Counted from the first letter of the stretch, positions 17,918-25,700 are shown. The stretch: DNA of 64,000 nt from UBA8958 sp964571695 (GCA_964571695.1 CAZNDG010000003.1:104662-168661); one strand, 5' to 3'. Notes: generated by a model from the letters alone, not told the origin. Translations and numbers: made by a program.

Positions 17918-18730
17918 TCAATCCGCCTCGATATCCAGCAGCTTCTCCAAGTGTTTTCCGTACTCCGCTTTCATCTGCTGTTCGAACCGGCAGATCATCT
18001 TGTTCGAATAGATATCGTGACGTATGTAGTTGGTCATCAACTTGACCACGCCGGGATTGGTGGTCCAGAAGCCGTTCCACTCCCGGCCCGGGGGCCGGCT
18101 CATGAAGAGGCCCACGGACTCATCGACCACCATGGTCAATTCCCCGCTGTGGCGTTCATATACCGTATCCACCCGGACATGATGAAAAACCTTGCCAACC
18201 TCAATGATTTCCTGCTCGAACTGGATGGAGAAGATCGCCACCCCCCGATCCCGGGCGGCGGCGAGACTTGCTTCCAAAAGTCTGCCCTGAGGGGGCCACA
18301 GGCTTGTCAGAACGGTATTTTTCGCGTCGTCGATCAAATCCCGGGCCTTGGTGATGAGGACGTCATGATCGGTCAACTGCCAGAGGGTGATATCGACGGC
18401 CGGCATGGAGATCTTTTCCAGATTGGCCGCCAGGAGCCCCTCGGTTACCTGGAATTCGTTGCTTTTGCGGGTGAGGAATTCCCGGTAGGGCAGGGGGGAA
18501 TACATCTGGGGATCGGTATTCAGCACGGCCACCAGTCCCTTCTGCACCATCCGGCCCAGGGTTTCGTAAATCTTGGGACCGGGGACTCCGGAACGGCGGC
18601 TTATCTCATGACCGTGGGAGGGGTGTTTCTGCAGGAGGGTTAGATAGGCCTTGGCTTCATAGACCGTCAAGCCCATGCTGTTCAGGGCATCCACCGTAGT
18701 CTGGAATAAGCCGTTTAATCCTTCTTCCAT
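17918..18730 (-). CDS. TrmB-family transcriptional regulator
   Basis: 270 aa. The N-terminal winged helix (about 10-75: LNSMGLTVYEAKAYLTLL, SRRSGVPGPKIYETLGRMV) is the TrmB DNA-binding domain. The C-terminal part (about 115-265) looks like the TrmB PLD-like effector region. It starts at ATG 18730 (GTG 18736 is possible) and has its own near-consensus promoter. It is encoded immediately upstream of, and in the same direction as, the BKACE/cyclase/Liv block, which it probably controls in response to a metabolite. The target is inference. Confidence 0.86.
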   Translation of the reverse strand: MEEGLNGLFQTTVDALNSMGLTVYEAKAYLTLLQKHPSHGHEISRRSGVPGPKIYETLGRMVQKGLVAVLNTDPQMYSPLPYREFLTRKSNEFQVTEGLLAANLEKISMPAVDITLWQLTDHDVLITKARDLIDDAKNTVLTSLWPPQGRLLEASLAAARDRGVAIFSIQFEQEIIEVGKVFHHVRVDTVYERHSGELTMVVDESVGLFMSRPPGREWNGFWTTNPGVVKLMTNYIRHDIYSNKMICRFEQQMKAEYGKHLEKLLDIEAD

Positions 18731-18761
18731 GTGCACCCCGTCTTGACATAACTACGGAGGT

Positions 18762-18790
18762 AGTATAAAAAGACAAGGAAGGGTTGTCAA
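18762..18790 (-). promoter_or_regulatory. Near-consensus sigma-70 promoter of the TrmB-type regulator
   Basis: On the minus strand TTGACA (18785-18790), exactly 17 nt, then TATACT (18762-18767). ACTAC-GGAG-GTAGT, an inverted repeat at 18751-18764, overlaps the downstream edge of the -10. Confidence 0.75.
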
Positions 18791-18814
18791 GGTAAAAAAC
18801 AATTCTTTGCCTTG
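18788..18814. promoter_or_regulatory. Inverted repeat, candidate operator
   Basis: CAAGGTAAA and TTTGCCTTG are separated by 9 nt, with one mismatch between the arms. The site overlaps the -35 of the regulator promoter, a position suited to autoregulation. The binding protein is not known. Confidence 0.45.
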
Positions 18815-18865
18815 TAAAAACCCGCATGCTTTGTGGAGCGACACGAAGCATGAAAACTCCATTTT
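18815..18865 (-). terminator. Terminator-like hairpin, TTTTCAT repeat family
   Basis: On the minus strand GAGTTTTCATGCTTCGTG, then a loop, CACAAAGCATG, then CGGGTTTTTA. The stem is 11 bp with one wobble pair and is followed by a U-run. It is closely similar to the element at 23855-23913. No minus-strand gene lies upstream, so it would stop antisense transcription from the sugar-nucleotide gene or act as a leader element. Confidence 0.5.
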
Positions 18866-18906
18866 CACGGTAAGTCATTTGGCGCCTGGGCGTCAGGGAG
18901 TCGCGC

Positions 18907-19629
18907 ATGAGGAAGTCATTCGGCTCGAAAAGGAGCATCAAGACCGCCTTCATCCTGGGCGCCGGGCTGGGGACACGCCTGCGGCCCCTTACGGACGATT
19001 GCCCCAAACCGCTCCTGCCGCTGGGGGGGCGGCCGATAATCACCTATGCCATGGAGCATCTCCGGCGGGCGGGAATCGAGAGATTCATAGTCAATACCCA
19101 TCATTGCGCCGAGGCCTATGCAGAGGTGTTTCCCGGCCGTGTCTGGCGGGGCGTGCCCATCGTATTCCGCCATGAACCGGTGCTCCTCGATACGGGCGGG
19201 GGGATAAAAAACATCGATGATCTCCTTGTCGAAGGCGAGCCCTTGCTGGTGTACAACGGCGACATCCTTACCGATATTCCTCTGGAAAATCTCATGGAAC
19301 GCCACTTTCAGGCCGGAGCGGCCGCCACCCTCGCCCTCCGCTCCGCGGGACATCCCCGGAATGTGAATCTCGATGCGGAAGGCTATGTATGCGACCTCCG
19401 CCACGTTCTGGGCAATCCCGGGGCGCGGGCCTGTCTGTTCACGGGGGTTTACATCGTAGAAAAATCCCTCCTCGCCGGGATCGCCCCGGGGGTCAAACAG
19501 GACATCATCCCGGTGCTCATCGCCACGATCCGGAAGGAGCCCCGGGCGGTGGCCGGAGTGGTCATCGATGCCGGCCACTGGTCCGACATCGGTTCCCCGG
19601 CGATCTACCGCGCCCTCCAGGATGTTTGA
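18907..19629 (+). CDS. Sugar-1-phosphate nucleotidyltransferase (MurU-like)
   Basis: 240 aa. The nucleotidyltransferase signature GAGLGTRLRPLTDDCPKPLLP is at about 17-37, followed by GGRPIITYAMEHLRRAG and a catalytic-site VYNGDILTD. Length and the following kinase gene match MurU/AmgK pairs, which convert MurNAc to UDP-MurNAc in peptidoglycan recycling. Mannose-1-phosphate guanylyltransferase is the main alternative. ATG 18907 has a modest GGGAG site. The kinase follows after about 220 bp. Confidence 0.85.
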   Translation: MRKSFGSKRSIKTAFILGAGLGTRLRPLTDDCPKPLLPLGGRPIITYAMEHLRRAGIERFIVNTHHCAEAYAEVFPGRVWRGVPIVFRHEPVLLDTGGGIKNIDDLLVEGEPLLVYNGDILTDIPLENLMERHFQAGAAATLALRSAGHPRNVNLDAEGYVCDLRHVLGNPGARACLFTGVYIVEKSLLAGIAPGVKQDIIPVLIATIRKEPRAVAGVVIDAGHWSDIGSPAIYRALQDV

Positions 19630-19853
19630 ATATCACGCCGGGAGCAATATCCGCCGATAGACCGACGGAGATGCGGAGGCGGCCGGCGGGCCGGTCGGGG
19701 CGGGGATAAATACCCTTTGACTCTCGGGGACGATCACCTTATACTCCCGCCACCCATAAGCCTTTATGGAAGCGAACCCGCCGTGGATGGAGATATTTTT
19801 CCCGGAGCGACGGGCGGTGAAAAAAAATCGAACGACCTTTGTCGCCGGATCAT

Positions 19854-21038
19854 ATGAATACTGAACAAGGGGAATGGCTTGCCTTTGCCGGCCGGGTACT
19901 CGGCGTTGCCGAAGGCATGGCGGGCGTCAAGCTTACCGCCATCACCAAGGGCGGATCGGACCGGAGTTTTTATCGACTGTCGTTGCCCGGGGGGCGGACC
20001 TTCCTCTTCATGGCCTATGGGCGCCGCCAGGAGGAGAACGCCTATTGGGCCGATATCGCCGCCTTTCTGGCCGGACGGCAGGTGCCCGTCCCCGCCGTTT
20101 ACGGTCATGATCCGGAACGGGGCTTCATCCTCATGGAGGATCTGGGCGACCGGGACCTCTGGTCGTACCGCCACGAATCATGGGCGGTGCGGGGCGATAT
20201 TTACCGGCGGGTGCTGCGGCGGATCAGCCCCCTTTACACCGGCCCCCTGTTATCGGAAACGCCGGCCGCGACCGTCGTACCGGGAGGAAACTCGTCCCGC
20301 CGGGCTGGCGAAGGTATGGCGACGGCAGGGACGCTAACGGGCAGGATGGATATCCTGCCTCCTCTCCCCCGGACCATGCCCGGCTATGACCGGGAGCTGT
20401 ATCGCTGGGAACATGACTATTTCCTGGCGGAGTTCGTCCGGGAGGTATGCGGCATCGAACCGGCCGGGCGGGAGGAAGGAGTGCTCCGGGAGGAACTGGA
20501 AACCCTGACCACGAGGATGCTGGCGGCGGGGCCGGCACTGGTCCACCGGGACCTCCAGTCCCAGAACATCATGATGCGGGGAGACGAGCCGGTTTTCATC
20601 GATTTTCAGGGGCTCCGCCGGGGATCGCTATTTTACGACCTGGCCTCCCTCCTCTACGACTCCTATGTACCCTTTACCGCCGGGGAACGGGAAGAACTCG
20701 TCGCTTACGCTCATGGGTTGCTGAGCCCGCGTCCCGATCCGGCCGGCCGCAAGGGAGAGCCGCCCCGGCCCGCCATGGACGTAGAGGCCTTCCGGGCGGC
20801 GTTTCTGGATGGAAGCGCCCAGCGCCTCATGCAGGCCCTGGGCGCCTTCGGCTTTCTGGGGCTGAAGAAGGGGAAGGAGGCCTTTTTGGGCCACATTCCC
20901 CGGGGAGTGGCAAATCTGGAGGACGCGGCGATGGCCGCCGGCCGCCTGCCCCGCCTGGCGGAACTGGCGGCAAGGTGCCGGAAGGCCGTCCAGGGACGAT
21001 ATGGAGCGCGGGATTCAGGAGACGAGATCTTCGCGTAA
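19854..21038 (+). CDS. Aminoglycoside-phosphotransferase-fold sugar kinase (AmgK-like)
   Basis: About 394 aa. Nucleotide-loop region KGGSDRSFYRL near residue 25, catalytic HRDLQSQNIMM near 230 and metal-binding VFIDFQGLRRG near 246 define the APH fold. The arrangement with a MurU-like gene suggests an anomeric MurNAc/GlcNAc kinase of cell-wall recycling. A Gly/Ser/Arg-rich insertion of about 35 residues (135-170) separates the lobes. Start is uncertain (TTG 19839 or ATG 19854). The last few codons and the stop codon lie within a copy of the 165-bp palindromic repeat, so the C-terminus may have been replaced by repeat insertion. Confidence 0.83.
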   Translation: MNTEQGEWLAFAGRVLGVAEGMAGVKLTAITKGGSDRSFYRLSLPGGRTFLFMAYGRRQEENAYWADIAAFLAGRQVPVPAVYGHDPERGFILMEDLGDRDLWSYRHESWAVRGDIYRRVLRRISPLYTGPLLSETPAATVVPGGNSSRRAGEGMATAGTLTGRMDILPPLPRTMPGYDRELYRWEHDYFLAEFVREVCGIEPAGREEGVLREELETLTTRMLAAGPALVHRDLQSQNIMMRGDEPVFIDFQGLRRGSLFYDLASLLYDSYVPFTAGEREELVAYAHGLLSPRPDPAGRKGEPPRPAMDVEAFRAAFLDGSAQRLMQALGAFGFLGLKKGKEAFLGHIPRGVANLEDAAMAAGRLPRLAELAARCRKAVQGRYGARDSGDEIFA

Positions 21039-21190
21039 CCGCGGAAAAATGGTTCGCAAGCAGCGAATCAAATGTTCGTCTCCGTTTCGTGAATGAACTT
21101 AACACCTGGTTATGAATAAGATTTATACGTTACCCATTCAGAGGCGAAAAAGATTTCTGAGCCGCGGCGAGGCCATTTATTTCAGGTCTC
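21021..21190 (-). repeat. ERIC-like palindromic repeat, copy A
   Basis: Inverted relative to the other four copies. Recognisable blocks are GGAAAAATGGTTCGCAAG, ATGAATAAGATTTATACG, CAGAGGCGAAAAAGATTTC and GGTCTC. It is more diverged than copies B and D. It overlaps the end of the kinase gene and runs to about 35 bp before the glycosyltransferase start. Confidence 0.85.
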
Positions 21191-21224
21191 GAAACGAGAT
21201 AAACTCAAACCGCGAAGGAAAAAG

Positions 21225-22739
21225 ATGATTACTGTCGCCTTGGAAGGTCGTGTCGGTGGCGCGGCAGTCAGGACCGCCGGGATGCTGGCGGCGTCGCCGC
21301 TGGTGGCCAGGATATTCATCGCGGGCGATGTACGGGAACTGCCGCCGGGAAGTAAATGCCGGTCGATCCGGGGAGCCAGCCTTGCGGCCGGGAATACTAT
21401 GACGGACCTCTTGCGGCGGGTCCAGACGGACTATCTCCTGTTGGTGGCGGCGGAAGAAGACATCGAACTCGGCCCCCGGGTCCTGGAAAGGCTTGTGGAT
21501 GTAGGCAGTGCGACCGGGGCGGCGATGATCTACGGAGACTGCGACGAGGAGACGCCGGGGGGAGAGGTTCGGGAACGCCCGGTAATCGATTGTCAATTGG
21601 GGAGCATCCGGGACGATTTTTCGTTCGGACCCCTGCAGTTCTTCTCCCTCGCGGCGGTGCGGCGGGCCCTGGCCGATTATGGCCCCCTCCCGCCGGGTGA
21701 CCATGCCGCCCGCTACGACCTGCGCCTGAAGGCGTCTCAGGTCGCGCCCCTTGTCCATCTTCCGGAACGGCTCTGCCGGTGCCGGCCCGCCCCGGTTCCC
21801 TCCTCCGGCCAAGAGGGCGGCGAGGCGCATTTCGCCTACGTGGACCCCCGTAACCTCGCCTATCAGCGGGAGATGGAAGCGACGGCGACGGCGCACCTCC
21901 GCCGCCTCGGGGCCTGGCTGCCGCCGTCCTTCCGGAGGCTGCCGGACCGGAGCGCCGCGACCTATCCGGTGGAGTCGAGCGTCATCATCCCCGTGCGGAA
22001 CCGGGAAAAGACCATCGCCGACGCGGTCCGCGGCGCCCTGGCCCAAGAGACGGATTTCTCTTACAATGTCCTCGTCGTGGACAACCATTCCACCGACGCC
22101 ACGCCCGCCATCGTCGCCGGCCTGGCCGGCCGCGATTCCCGGGTGGAACTCCTTACGCCGGACCGGCGGGATCTGGGCATCGGCGGCTGCTGGAACGAGG
22201 CGGTTTATTCCCCCCGGTGCGGGAGATACGCCGTCCAGCTCGACTCCGACGATCTCTACAGCGGTCCGGACAGCCTGGAAAGATTGGTCGCGGAGCTGCG
22301 GACCGGACGCGCCGCCGCCGTGATCGGTTCCTATACCCTGGTGGATGAGGAACTCCGGGAGATCCCGCCGGGATTGATCGACCACCGGGAATGGACGGAG
22401 GAAAACGGCCGGAACAACGCCCTGCGGGTCAACGGTTTCGGCGCCCCCCGGGCCTTTCGGACGGATATCCTGCGCGGGTTCGGCGGTTTTCCGAATGTGA
22501 GCTACGGTGAGGACTACGCCGTCTGCCTGCGTATCTCCCGGCATTACCGGATCGGGAGGATCTACGAGAGCCTTTATCTGTGCCGGCGCTGGCGCGACAA
22601 CACCGACGCTGCCCTCGCGCCGGCGGAGCGCAACCGGAACGACGCCTACAAGGACCGGCTCCGGAGCATGGAGATCCGGGCCCGCAAGCGTCTCGTCGCC
22701 GGCGGCGCGGGAGATACGGATAGAATACCTGAATCGTGA
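21225..22739 (+). CDS. Family 2-type glycosyltransferase with duplicated GT-A-like halves
   Basis: 504 aa. The C-terminal half (about 245-470) is a clear GT2 domain: SVIIPVRNREKTIADAV, VVDNHSTDATPAI, QLDSDDLYSG (DxD-type metal site) and SYGEDYAVCLRIS. The N-terminal half (about 1-240) resembles a diverged GT-A fold with YGDCDEE. No membrane segments, so a cytoplasmic enzyme. ATG 21225 has GAAGGAAAAAG in front. It is followed by a DUF4922 gene and preceded by MurU/AmgK-like genes, which suggests one sugar-nucleotide/glycan pathway. Donor and acceptor are unknown. Confidence 0.87.
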   Translation: MITVALEGRVGGAAVRTAGMLAASPLVARIFIAGDVRELPPGSKCRSIRGASLAAGNTMTDLLRRVQTDYLLLVAAEEDIELGPRVLERLVDVGSATGAAMIYGDCDEETPGGEVRERPVIDCQLGSIRDDFSFGPLQFFSLAAVRRALADYGPLPPGDHAARYDLRLKASQVAPLVHLPERLCRCRPAPVPSSGQEGGEAHFAYVDPRNLAYQREMEATATAHLRRLGAWLPPSFRRLPDRSAATYPVESSVIIPVRNREKTIADAVRGALAQETDFSYNVLVVDNHSTDATPAIVAGLAGRDSRVELLTPDRRDLGIGGCWNEAVYSPRCGRYAVQLDSDDLYSGPDSLERLVAELRTGRAAAVIGSYTLVDEELREIPPGLIDHREWTEENGRNNALRVNGFGAPRAFRTDILRGFGGFPNVSYGEDYAVCLRISRHYRIGRIYESLYLCRRWRDNTDAALAPAERNRNDAYKDRLRSMEIRARKRLVAGGAGDTDRIPES

Positions 22740-22799
22740 CGGCGCGGTCGTCCTTATTGCCGACGGCGCGGGAGAAAACCATATACTGGAGGTGCTATC

Positions 22800-23822
22800 T
22801 TGACAATTATCGACGATGACGTCGCTCCGGAGCTGATCTGGAGCGAATTTACAGGTAAGCCCGGGGAGCCGTCCCTCGCCCGCCGGTGCGGGGAGCTGTT
22901 CGCCCAGCAGCTCTACAACTGGCAGGAGTTTGCCGCCGCCCATATGGAGATGAACGGCGCGTGGCTCCGGGAACTGAACGCCGCCGGCCATACCCTGCTG
23001 GTACAGTACAATCCGGGCCGGTCGGTCAGCGCCACCGCCGCCGTTGACGCCTCATCGGTGCGGCGTCGCCCCTGTTTCCTCTGCCCGGACCGCCTGCCGT
23101 CGGCACAGCAGGCCGTACGCTACCGCGGGGATTTCCTGGTCCTCGTCAATCCCCGTCCGATCTTTTCACCCCACTTCACCGTCGCCCATGTCCGGCACCT
23201 TCCCCAACGGCTAACGGACCATATCGGCACGCTTCTCATCCTGGCCAAGGACCTGGGGAATGATTTCACGGTCTTTTACAACGGACCCCGCTGCGGGGCC
23301 TCGGCGCCGGATCACCAACATTTTCAAGTATGTCCGGCGGACGCCGTTCCCGTGGAAAAGGAGTGGGTGAAGGGGAGGGTGATCCGGACCGGGAAGCGGG
23401 ACGGGGTGGATTTCGGCCTCTGGGACCTCCCCGGCCGGAGCGCCGTGGTCATGGAGGGGCGGGACGGCGAAGCGGTGGCGGCCTTCCTGGGGGAACTGAT
23501 CTCCGCTCTGGGCTCCGGGGGGGACCACGGTGAGGAAGAACCGCTCTTCAATCTGCTGGCAACGCACCGGGAGGGCCGCTGGCGCCTGTTCCTCTTTCCC
23601 CGGCGGAAACACCGTCCCGACGCCTACTACCGGGAAGGGGACGACGCCCTCCTGGTGACGCCGGGGGCGGTGGAGATGGGCGGCGTGATCATTACGGTCC
23701 GGGAGGGGGATTTCCTCCGGATGACCGCTCCCCTAACCGTGGAGATTTATGGGGAGGTGTCCCTGCTTGCGGATGAAGTTGATGAAATTATTGAGATATT
23801 AGCGCGGCAGACGGGCCGGTGA
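22800..23822 (+). CDS. DUF4922 / ATP-adenylyltransferase-like protein
   Basis: 340 aa. GPRCGASAPDHQHFQVCP near residue 162 is a histidine-triad-type site (HxHxQ) like those of Ap4A phosphorylase and GDP-galactose phosphorylase. RRRPCFLCPDRLPSAQQ near 82 is a conserved Cys pair of DUF4922. It probably transfers a nucleotide to or from a sugar phosphate. A TTG start at 22800, preceded by GGAGG, fits best. Adjacent to a glycosyltransferase, as DUF4922 proteins often are. Substrate unknown. Confidence 0.8.
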   Translation: MTIIDDDVAPELIWSEFTGKPGEPSLARRCGELFAQQLYNWQEFAAAHMEMNGAWLRELNAAGHTLLVQYNPGRSVSATAAVDASSVRRRPCFLCPDRLPSAQQAVRYRGDFLVLVNPRPIFSPHFTVAHVRHLPQRLTDHIGTLLILAKDLGNDFTVFYNGPRCGASAPDHQHFQVCPADAVPVEKEWVKGRVIRTGKRDGVDFGLWDLPGRSAVVMEGRDGEAVAAFLGELISALGSGGDHGEEEPLFNLLATHREGRWRLFLFPRRKHRPDAYYREGDDALLVTPGAVEMGGVIITVREGDFLRMTAPLTVEIYGEVSLLADEVDEIIEILARQTGR

Positions 23823-23854
23823 TCGGTGATGGCGGAGAGGGTGTAGGGAGACTT

Positions 23855-23913
23855 GCTATGAAAATAACTTTTTCATGCTTCGTGGTTCTCCACGGGGCAT
23901 GAGGGTTTTTTTA
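23855..23913 (+). terminator. Terminator hairpin, TTTTCAT repeat family
   Basis: CATGCTTCGTGG, TTCT loop, CCACGGGGCATG, then AGGG and seven T. A smaller upstream hairpin (ATGAAAA...TTTTTCAT) shares the CAT with the first arm. It ends the glycosyltransferase/DUF4922 unit. Homologous to 18815-18865 on the other strand. Confidence 0.7.
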
Positions 23914-23925
23914 CGGATTTGCCGC

Positions 23926-24702
23926 ATGGTTGACAAGAGCGGCGCTTGGCCGTCAAAGACGCCGTTTCGGCTCGGAAGGAGAATGATATGTATTTTTGCG
24001 GTGCTGTTGTTTGTTGTGATCTCGGGAGGGGCAACTTACATGACTGCCGCCGCCGATAAATCCGCCCCGCCCGGGGATTCCCGCTCTGCGTCGTCGCCTG
24101 ATAATGGCCCCGCCGCCGCACCGATGGGGGATGCCCCGGCGGACGGTCAGGTGCTCGTGGACAGCCGGATGACTTTCGCGGCGGCCATTGCCGGGACCAA
24201 GGCCCCGCCGGAGGTCATCGCACAGCTATGCCTCGTGGATGTCCGGTATTACTCCTTCGACGGGCGGCGCCATCAGGGGCAGTTGGTGGTGCACCGGGCC
24301 GTGCGTCAAGACGTGGTGGAAATCTTCCAAATTATAGATAATACAAGATTTCCTGTCGGGAAAGCCGTGCCCATCGTCGCCTACCGCTGGTCCGATGCCG
24401 CCTCCATGCGGGACAACAACACCTCCGCCTTCAACTATCGGACCGTGGCGGGGACGAAGCGATTGTCACGCCACGCCCTGGGACTTGCCGTGGACATCAA
24501 CCCCTTCCTTAATCCCGTGGTTTATGACCACGGGCGCATATCCCCCCGGGGAGCAGTTTACCGGCCCGGGGAGCATGGAGTCCTCACCCGGGAACACCCC
24601 GTGGTCCGGGAGTTCCTAAGCCGGGGCTGGCAATGGGGGGCCGATTTTAAAACCATGAAGGATTATCATCACTTCGATTGCCCGCTATGGAACTCGAAAT
24701 AG
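23926..24702 (+). CDS. M15-type (extensin-like) D-Ala-D-Ala carboxypeptidase, exported
   Basis: About 258 aa. An N-terminal hydrophobic stretch (about 21-40, ICIFAVLLFVVISGG preceded by RLGRR) indicates a signal peptide or anchor. The catalytic zinc motif is SRHALGLAVDINPFLNP near residue 180, with the second part DYHHFDC near the C-terminus. The family cleaves D-Ala-D-Ala or L-Ala-D-Glu bonds in peptidoglycan. The start is unclear: ATG 23926 keeps the positive N-region, while ATG 23983 has AAGGAG at very short spacing. Confidence 0.8.
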   Translation: MVDKSGAWPSKTPFRLGRRMICIFAVLLFVVISGGATYMTAAADKSAPPGDSRSASSPDNGPAAAPMGDAPADGQVLVDSRMTFAAAIAGTKAPPEVIAQLCLVDVRYYSFDGRRHQGQLVVHRAVRQDVVEIFQIIDNTRFPVGKAVPIVAYRWSDAASMRDNNTSAFNYRTVAGTKRLSRHALGLAVDINPFLNPVVYDHGRISPRGAVYRPGEHGVLTREHPVVREFLSRGWQWGADFKTMKDYHHFDCPLWNSK

Positions 24703-24997
24703 AGGTCGGGCCGTTTCATCTATATATTCTCAAGCGGATAAGCCGTTTTATAACGTGACCCTTCCCTCAGGCGGCATGTGGCACATCGACATTTTCAAAA
24801 GGTTCTGCAAACCCGCTTTGCCGCCACTGCCCACTCCGTTTGATGAATCCCTGTCATCCCCTATCCACATCGACAGCCAAAGCCATTCATTCATGCTTAT
24901 CTCCATACATTCCATCAGACAAACGCTGATCGTCATCGCCATCTAACCTGACCCAGATAATGGCCTTTCCCCGATTTCATATTCATCCTTCTCCTGA
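24703..24997. other. Intergenic stretch, no gene recognised
   Basis: About 300 bp between the M15 gene and the tiny-ORF region. Open frames here on both strands have no ribosome binding site and no recognisable product. No strong hairpin was seen. Confidence 0.5.
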
Positions 24998-25026
24998 TTG
25001 TTAAAAAATGCTTCCGGGATTATCTT
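24998..25026 (+). promoter_or_regulatory. Weak sigma-70-type promoter before the tiny-ORF series
   Basis: TTGTTA, 17 nt, TATCTT: 4 of 6 matches in each hexamer at ideal spacing, 36 bp upstream of the first small ORF. Confidence 0.3.
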
Positions 25027-25061
25027 AGGGCCGAAAGAAAGACAGAGGAGACATAAAGACC

Positions 25062-25259
25062 ATGACAACCATCGGCGCCCAAAGAATAGAATTCCTTCCC
25101 GAGAGAGACATCCTGGGGAAGAAGAATATTACCTGTTGTCTCTCCCCTATCTGGATGTGCTGGATGCCCTGGATAAAGGATGGAGTTGATGTACAGGCGG
25201 AATCAAAGAAAGGGATAATTAAGGAAGAGGACCAGCCGTTATCATCAGGCCGGTCTTAA
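25062..25259 (+). CDS. Small ORF, possibly frameshifted (about 42 aa composite or 65 aa)
   Basis: ATG 25062 has AGAGGAG 11 nt upstream. In its own frame it encodes 65 aa whose second half is unlike a natural protein (CCLSPIWMCWMPWIK). A -1 shift at the GGGG of CTGGGGAAG (about 25117) would instead give a more protein-like tail, EEEYYLLSLPYLDVLDALDK, ending at TGA 25189. It is therefore either a broken gene, a sequencing indel or a frameshifting gene. I do not recognise the family with confidence. It leads a series of three small ORFs ahead of a formate/nitrite-type channel. Confidence 0.35.
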   Translation: MTTIGAQRIEFLPERDILGKKNITCCLSPIWMCWMPWIKDGVDVQAESKKGIIKEEDQPLSSGRS

Positions 25260-25298
25260 AGGATTATGAAAAATTATCAAGAGAGAGGAGAAACGACC

Positions 25299-25394
25299 AT
25301 GAGAAAATTAGCGACCAAGAAAGAGGAAAGATTCGCCAAGAAGGCAGGCAAGACCTGGTTGGACCCCATGTGCACCCCGATTGAAACCAGGTAA
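25299..25394 (+). CDS. 31-aa peptide with W-L-D-P-M-C-T-P motif
   Basis: ATG 25299 is preceded by AGAGGAG at 8-nt spacing, an excellent ribosome binding site. The peptide has a strongly basic N-terminal half (about 10 Lys/Arg in 18 residues) and then TWLDPMCTPIETR. The motif recurs in the next ORF as GWVDPMATPYQY. Shared motif, similar layout and strong translation signals on both argue for real genes. No known family recognised; a modified peptide, small protein partner or metal/cofactor-binding peptide are all possible. Too short for normal gene finders. Confidence 0.6.
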   Translation: MRKLATKKEERFAKKAGKTWLDPMCTPIETR

Positions 25395-25447
25395 CTTGAG
25401 ACAGGACAAGAAGCAGGATTCGCAAATCAAGAGAGGAGGCAAGGATC

Positions 25448-25522
25448 ATGAAGAAGGAAAAGAAAGCATACAGGGGTTGGGTTGACCCGATGGCTACGCC
25501 TTATCAATACAAGAAAGGCTGA
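25448..25522 (+). CDS. 24-aa peptide with W-V-D-P-M-A-T-P motif
   Basis: ATG 25448 follows GAGAGGAGG at 8-nt spacing. A lysine-rich start (KKEKKAYRG) leads into WVDPMATPYQYKKG. Paralogous to the peptide encoded 53 bp upstream: both read KKA-x3-W-[LV]-D-P-M-x-T-P. It is followed by a terminator-like hairpin and then the FNT channel gene. Function unknown. Confidence 0.6.
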   Translation: MKKEKKAYRGWVDPMATPYQYKKG

Positions 25523-25616
25523 TAGAGCTAAACCAAAAAGCCTGCCATAGCGGCGGGAGCAGTCGAGAGAGGTTACGAGACCGGACGATAAGATTACCTG
25601 CCTCTCTCAAGATTAA

Positions 25617-25650
25617 GGGCAGGATTGATGATATCCTGCCCTTAGTTTTC
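25617..25650 (+). terminator. Terminator-like hairpin after the tiny-ORF series
   Basis: GGGCAGGAT, 7-nt loop, ATCCTGCCC (perfect 9-bp stem), then TTAGTTTTC. It separates the tiny ORFs from the FNT gene and could give partial termination, so that the peptides are made in excess of the channel. Confidence 0.65.
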
Positions 25651-25700
25651 TTCAACGAAGCCATGGCCGGCAGAAAAATTCAGGAAGGAAGGAAAGATCA

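Noticed and set aside
24748..24946. Overlapping small frames on both strands
   Set aside because: No ribosome binding site, no recognisable product and no motif shared with the tiny peptides nearby.
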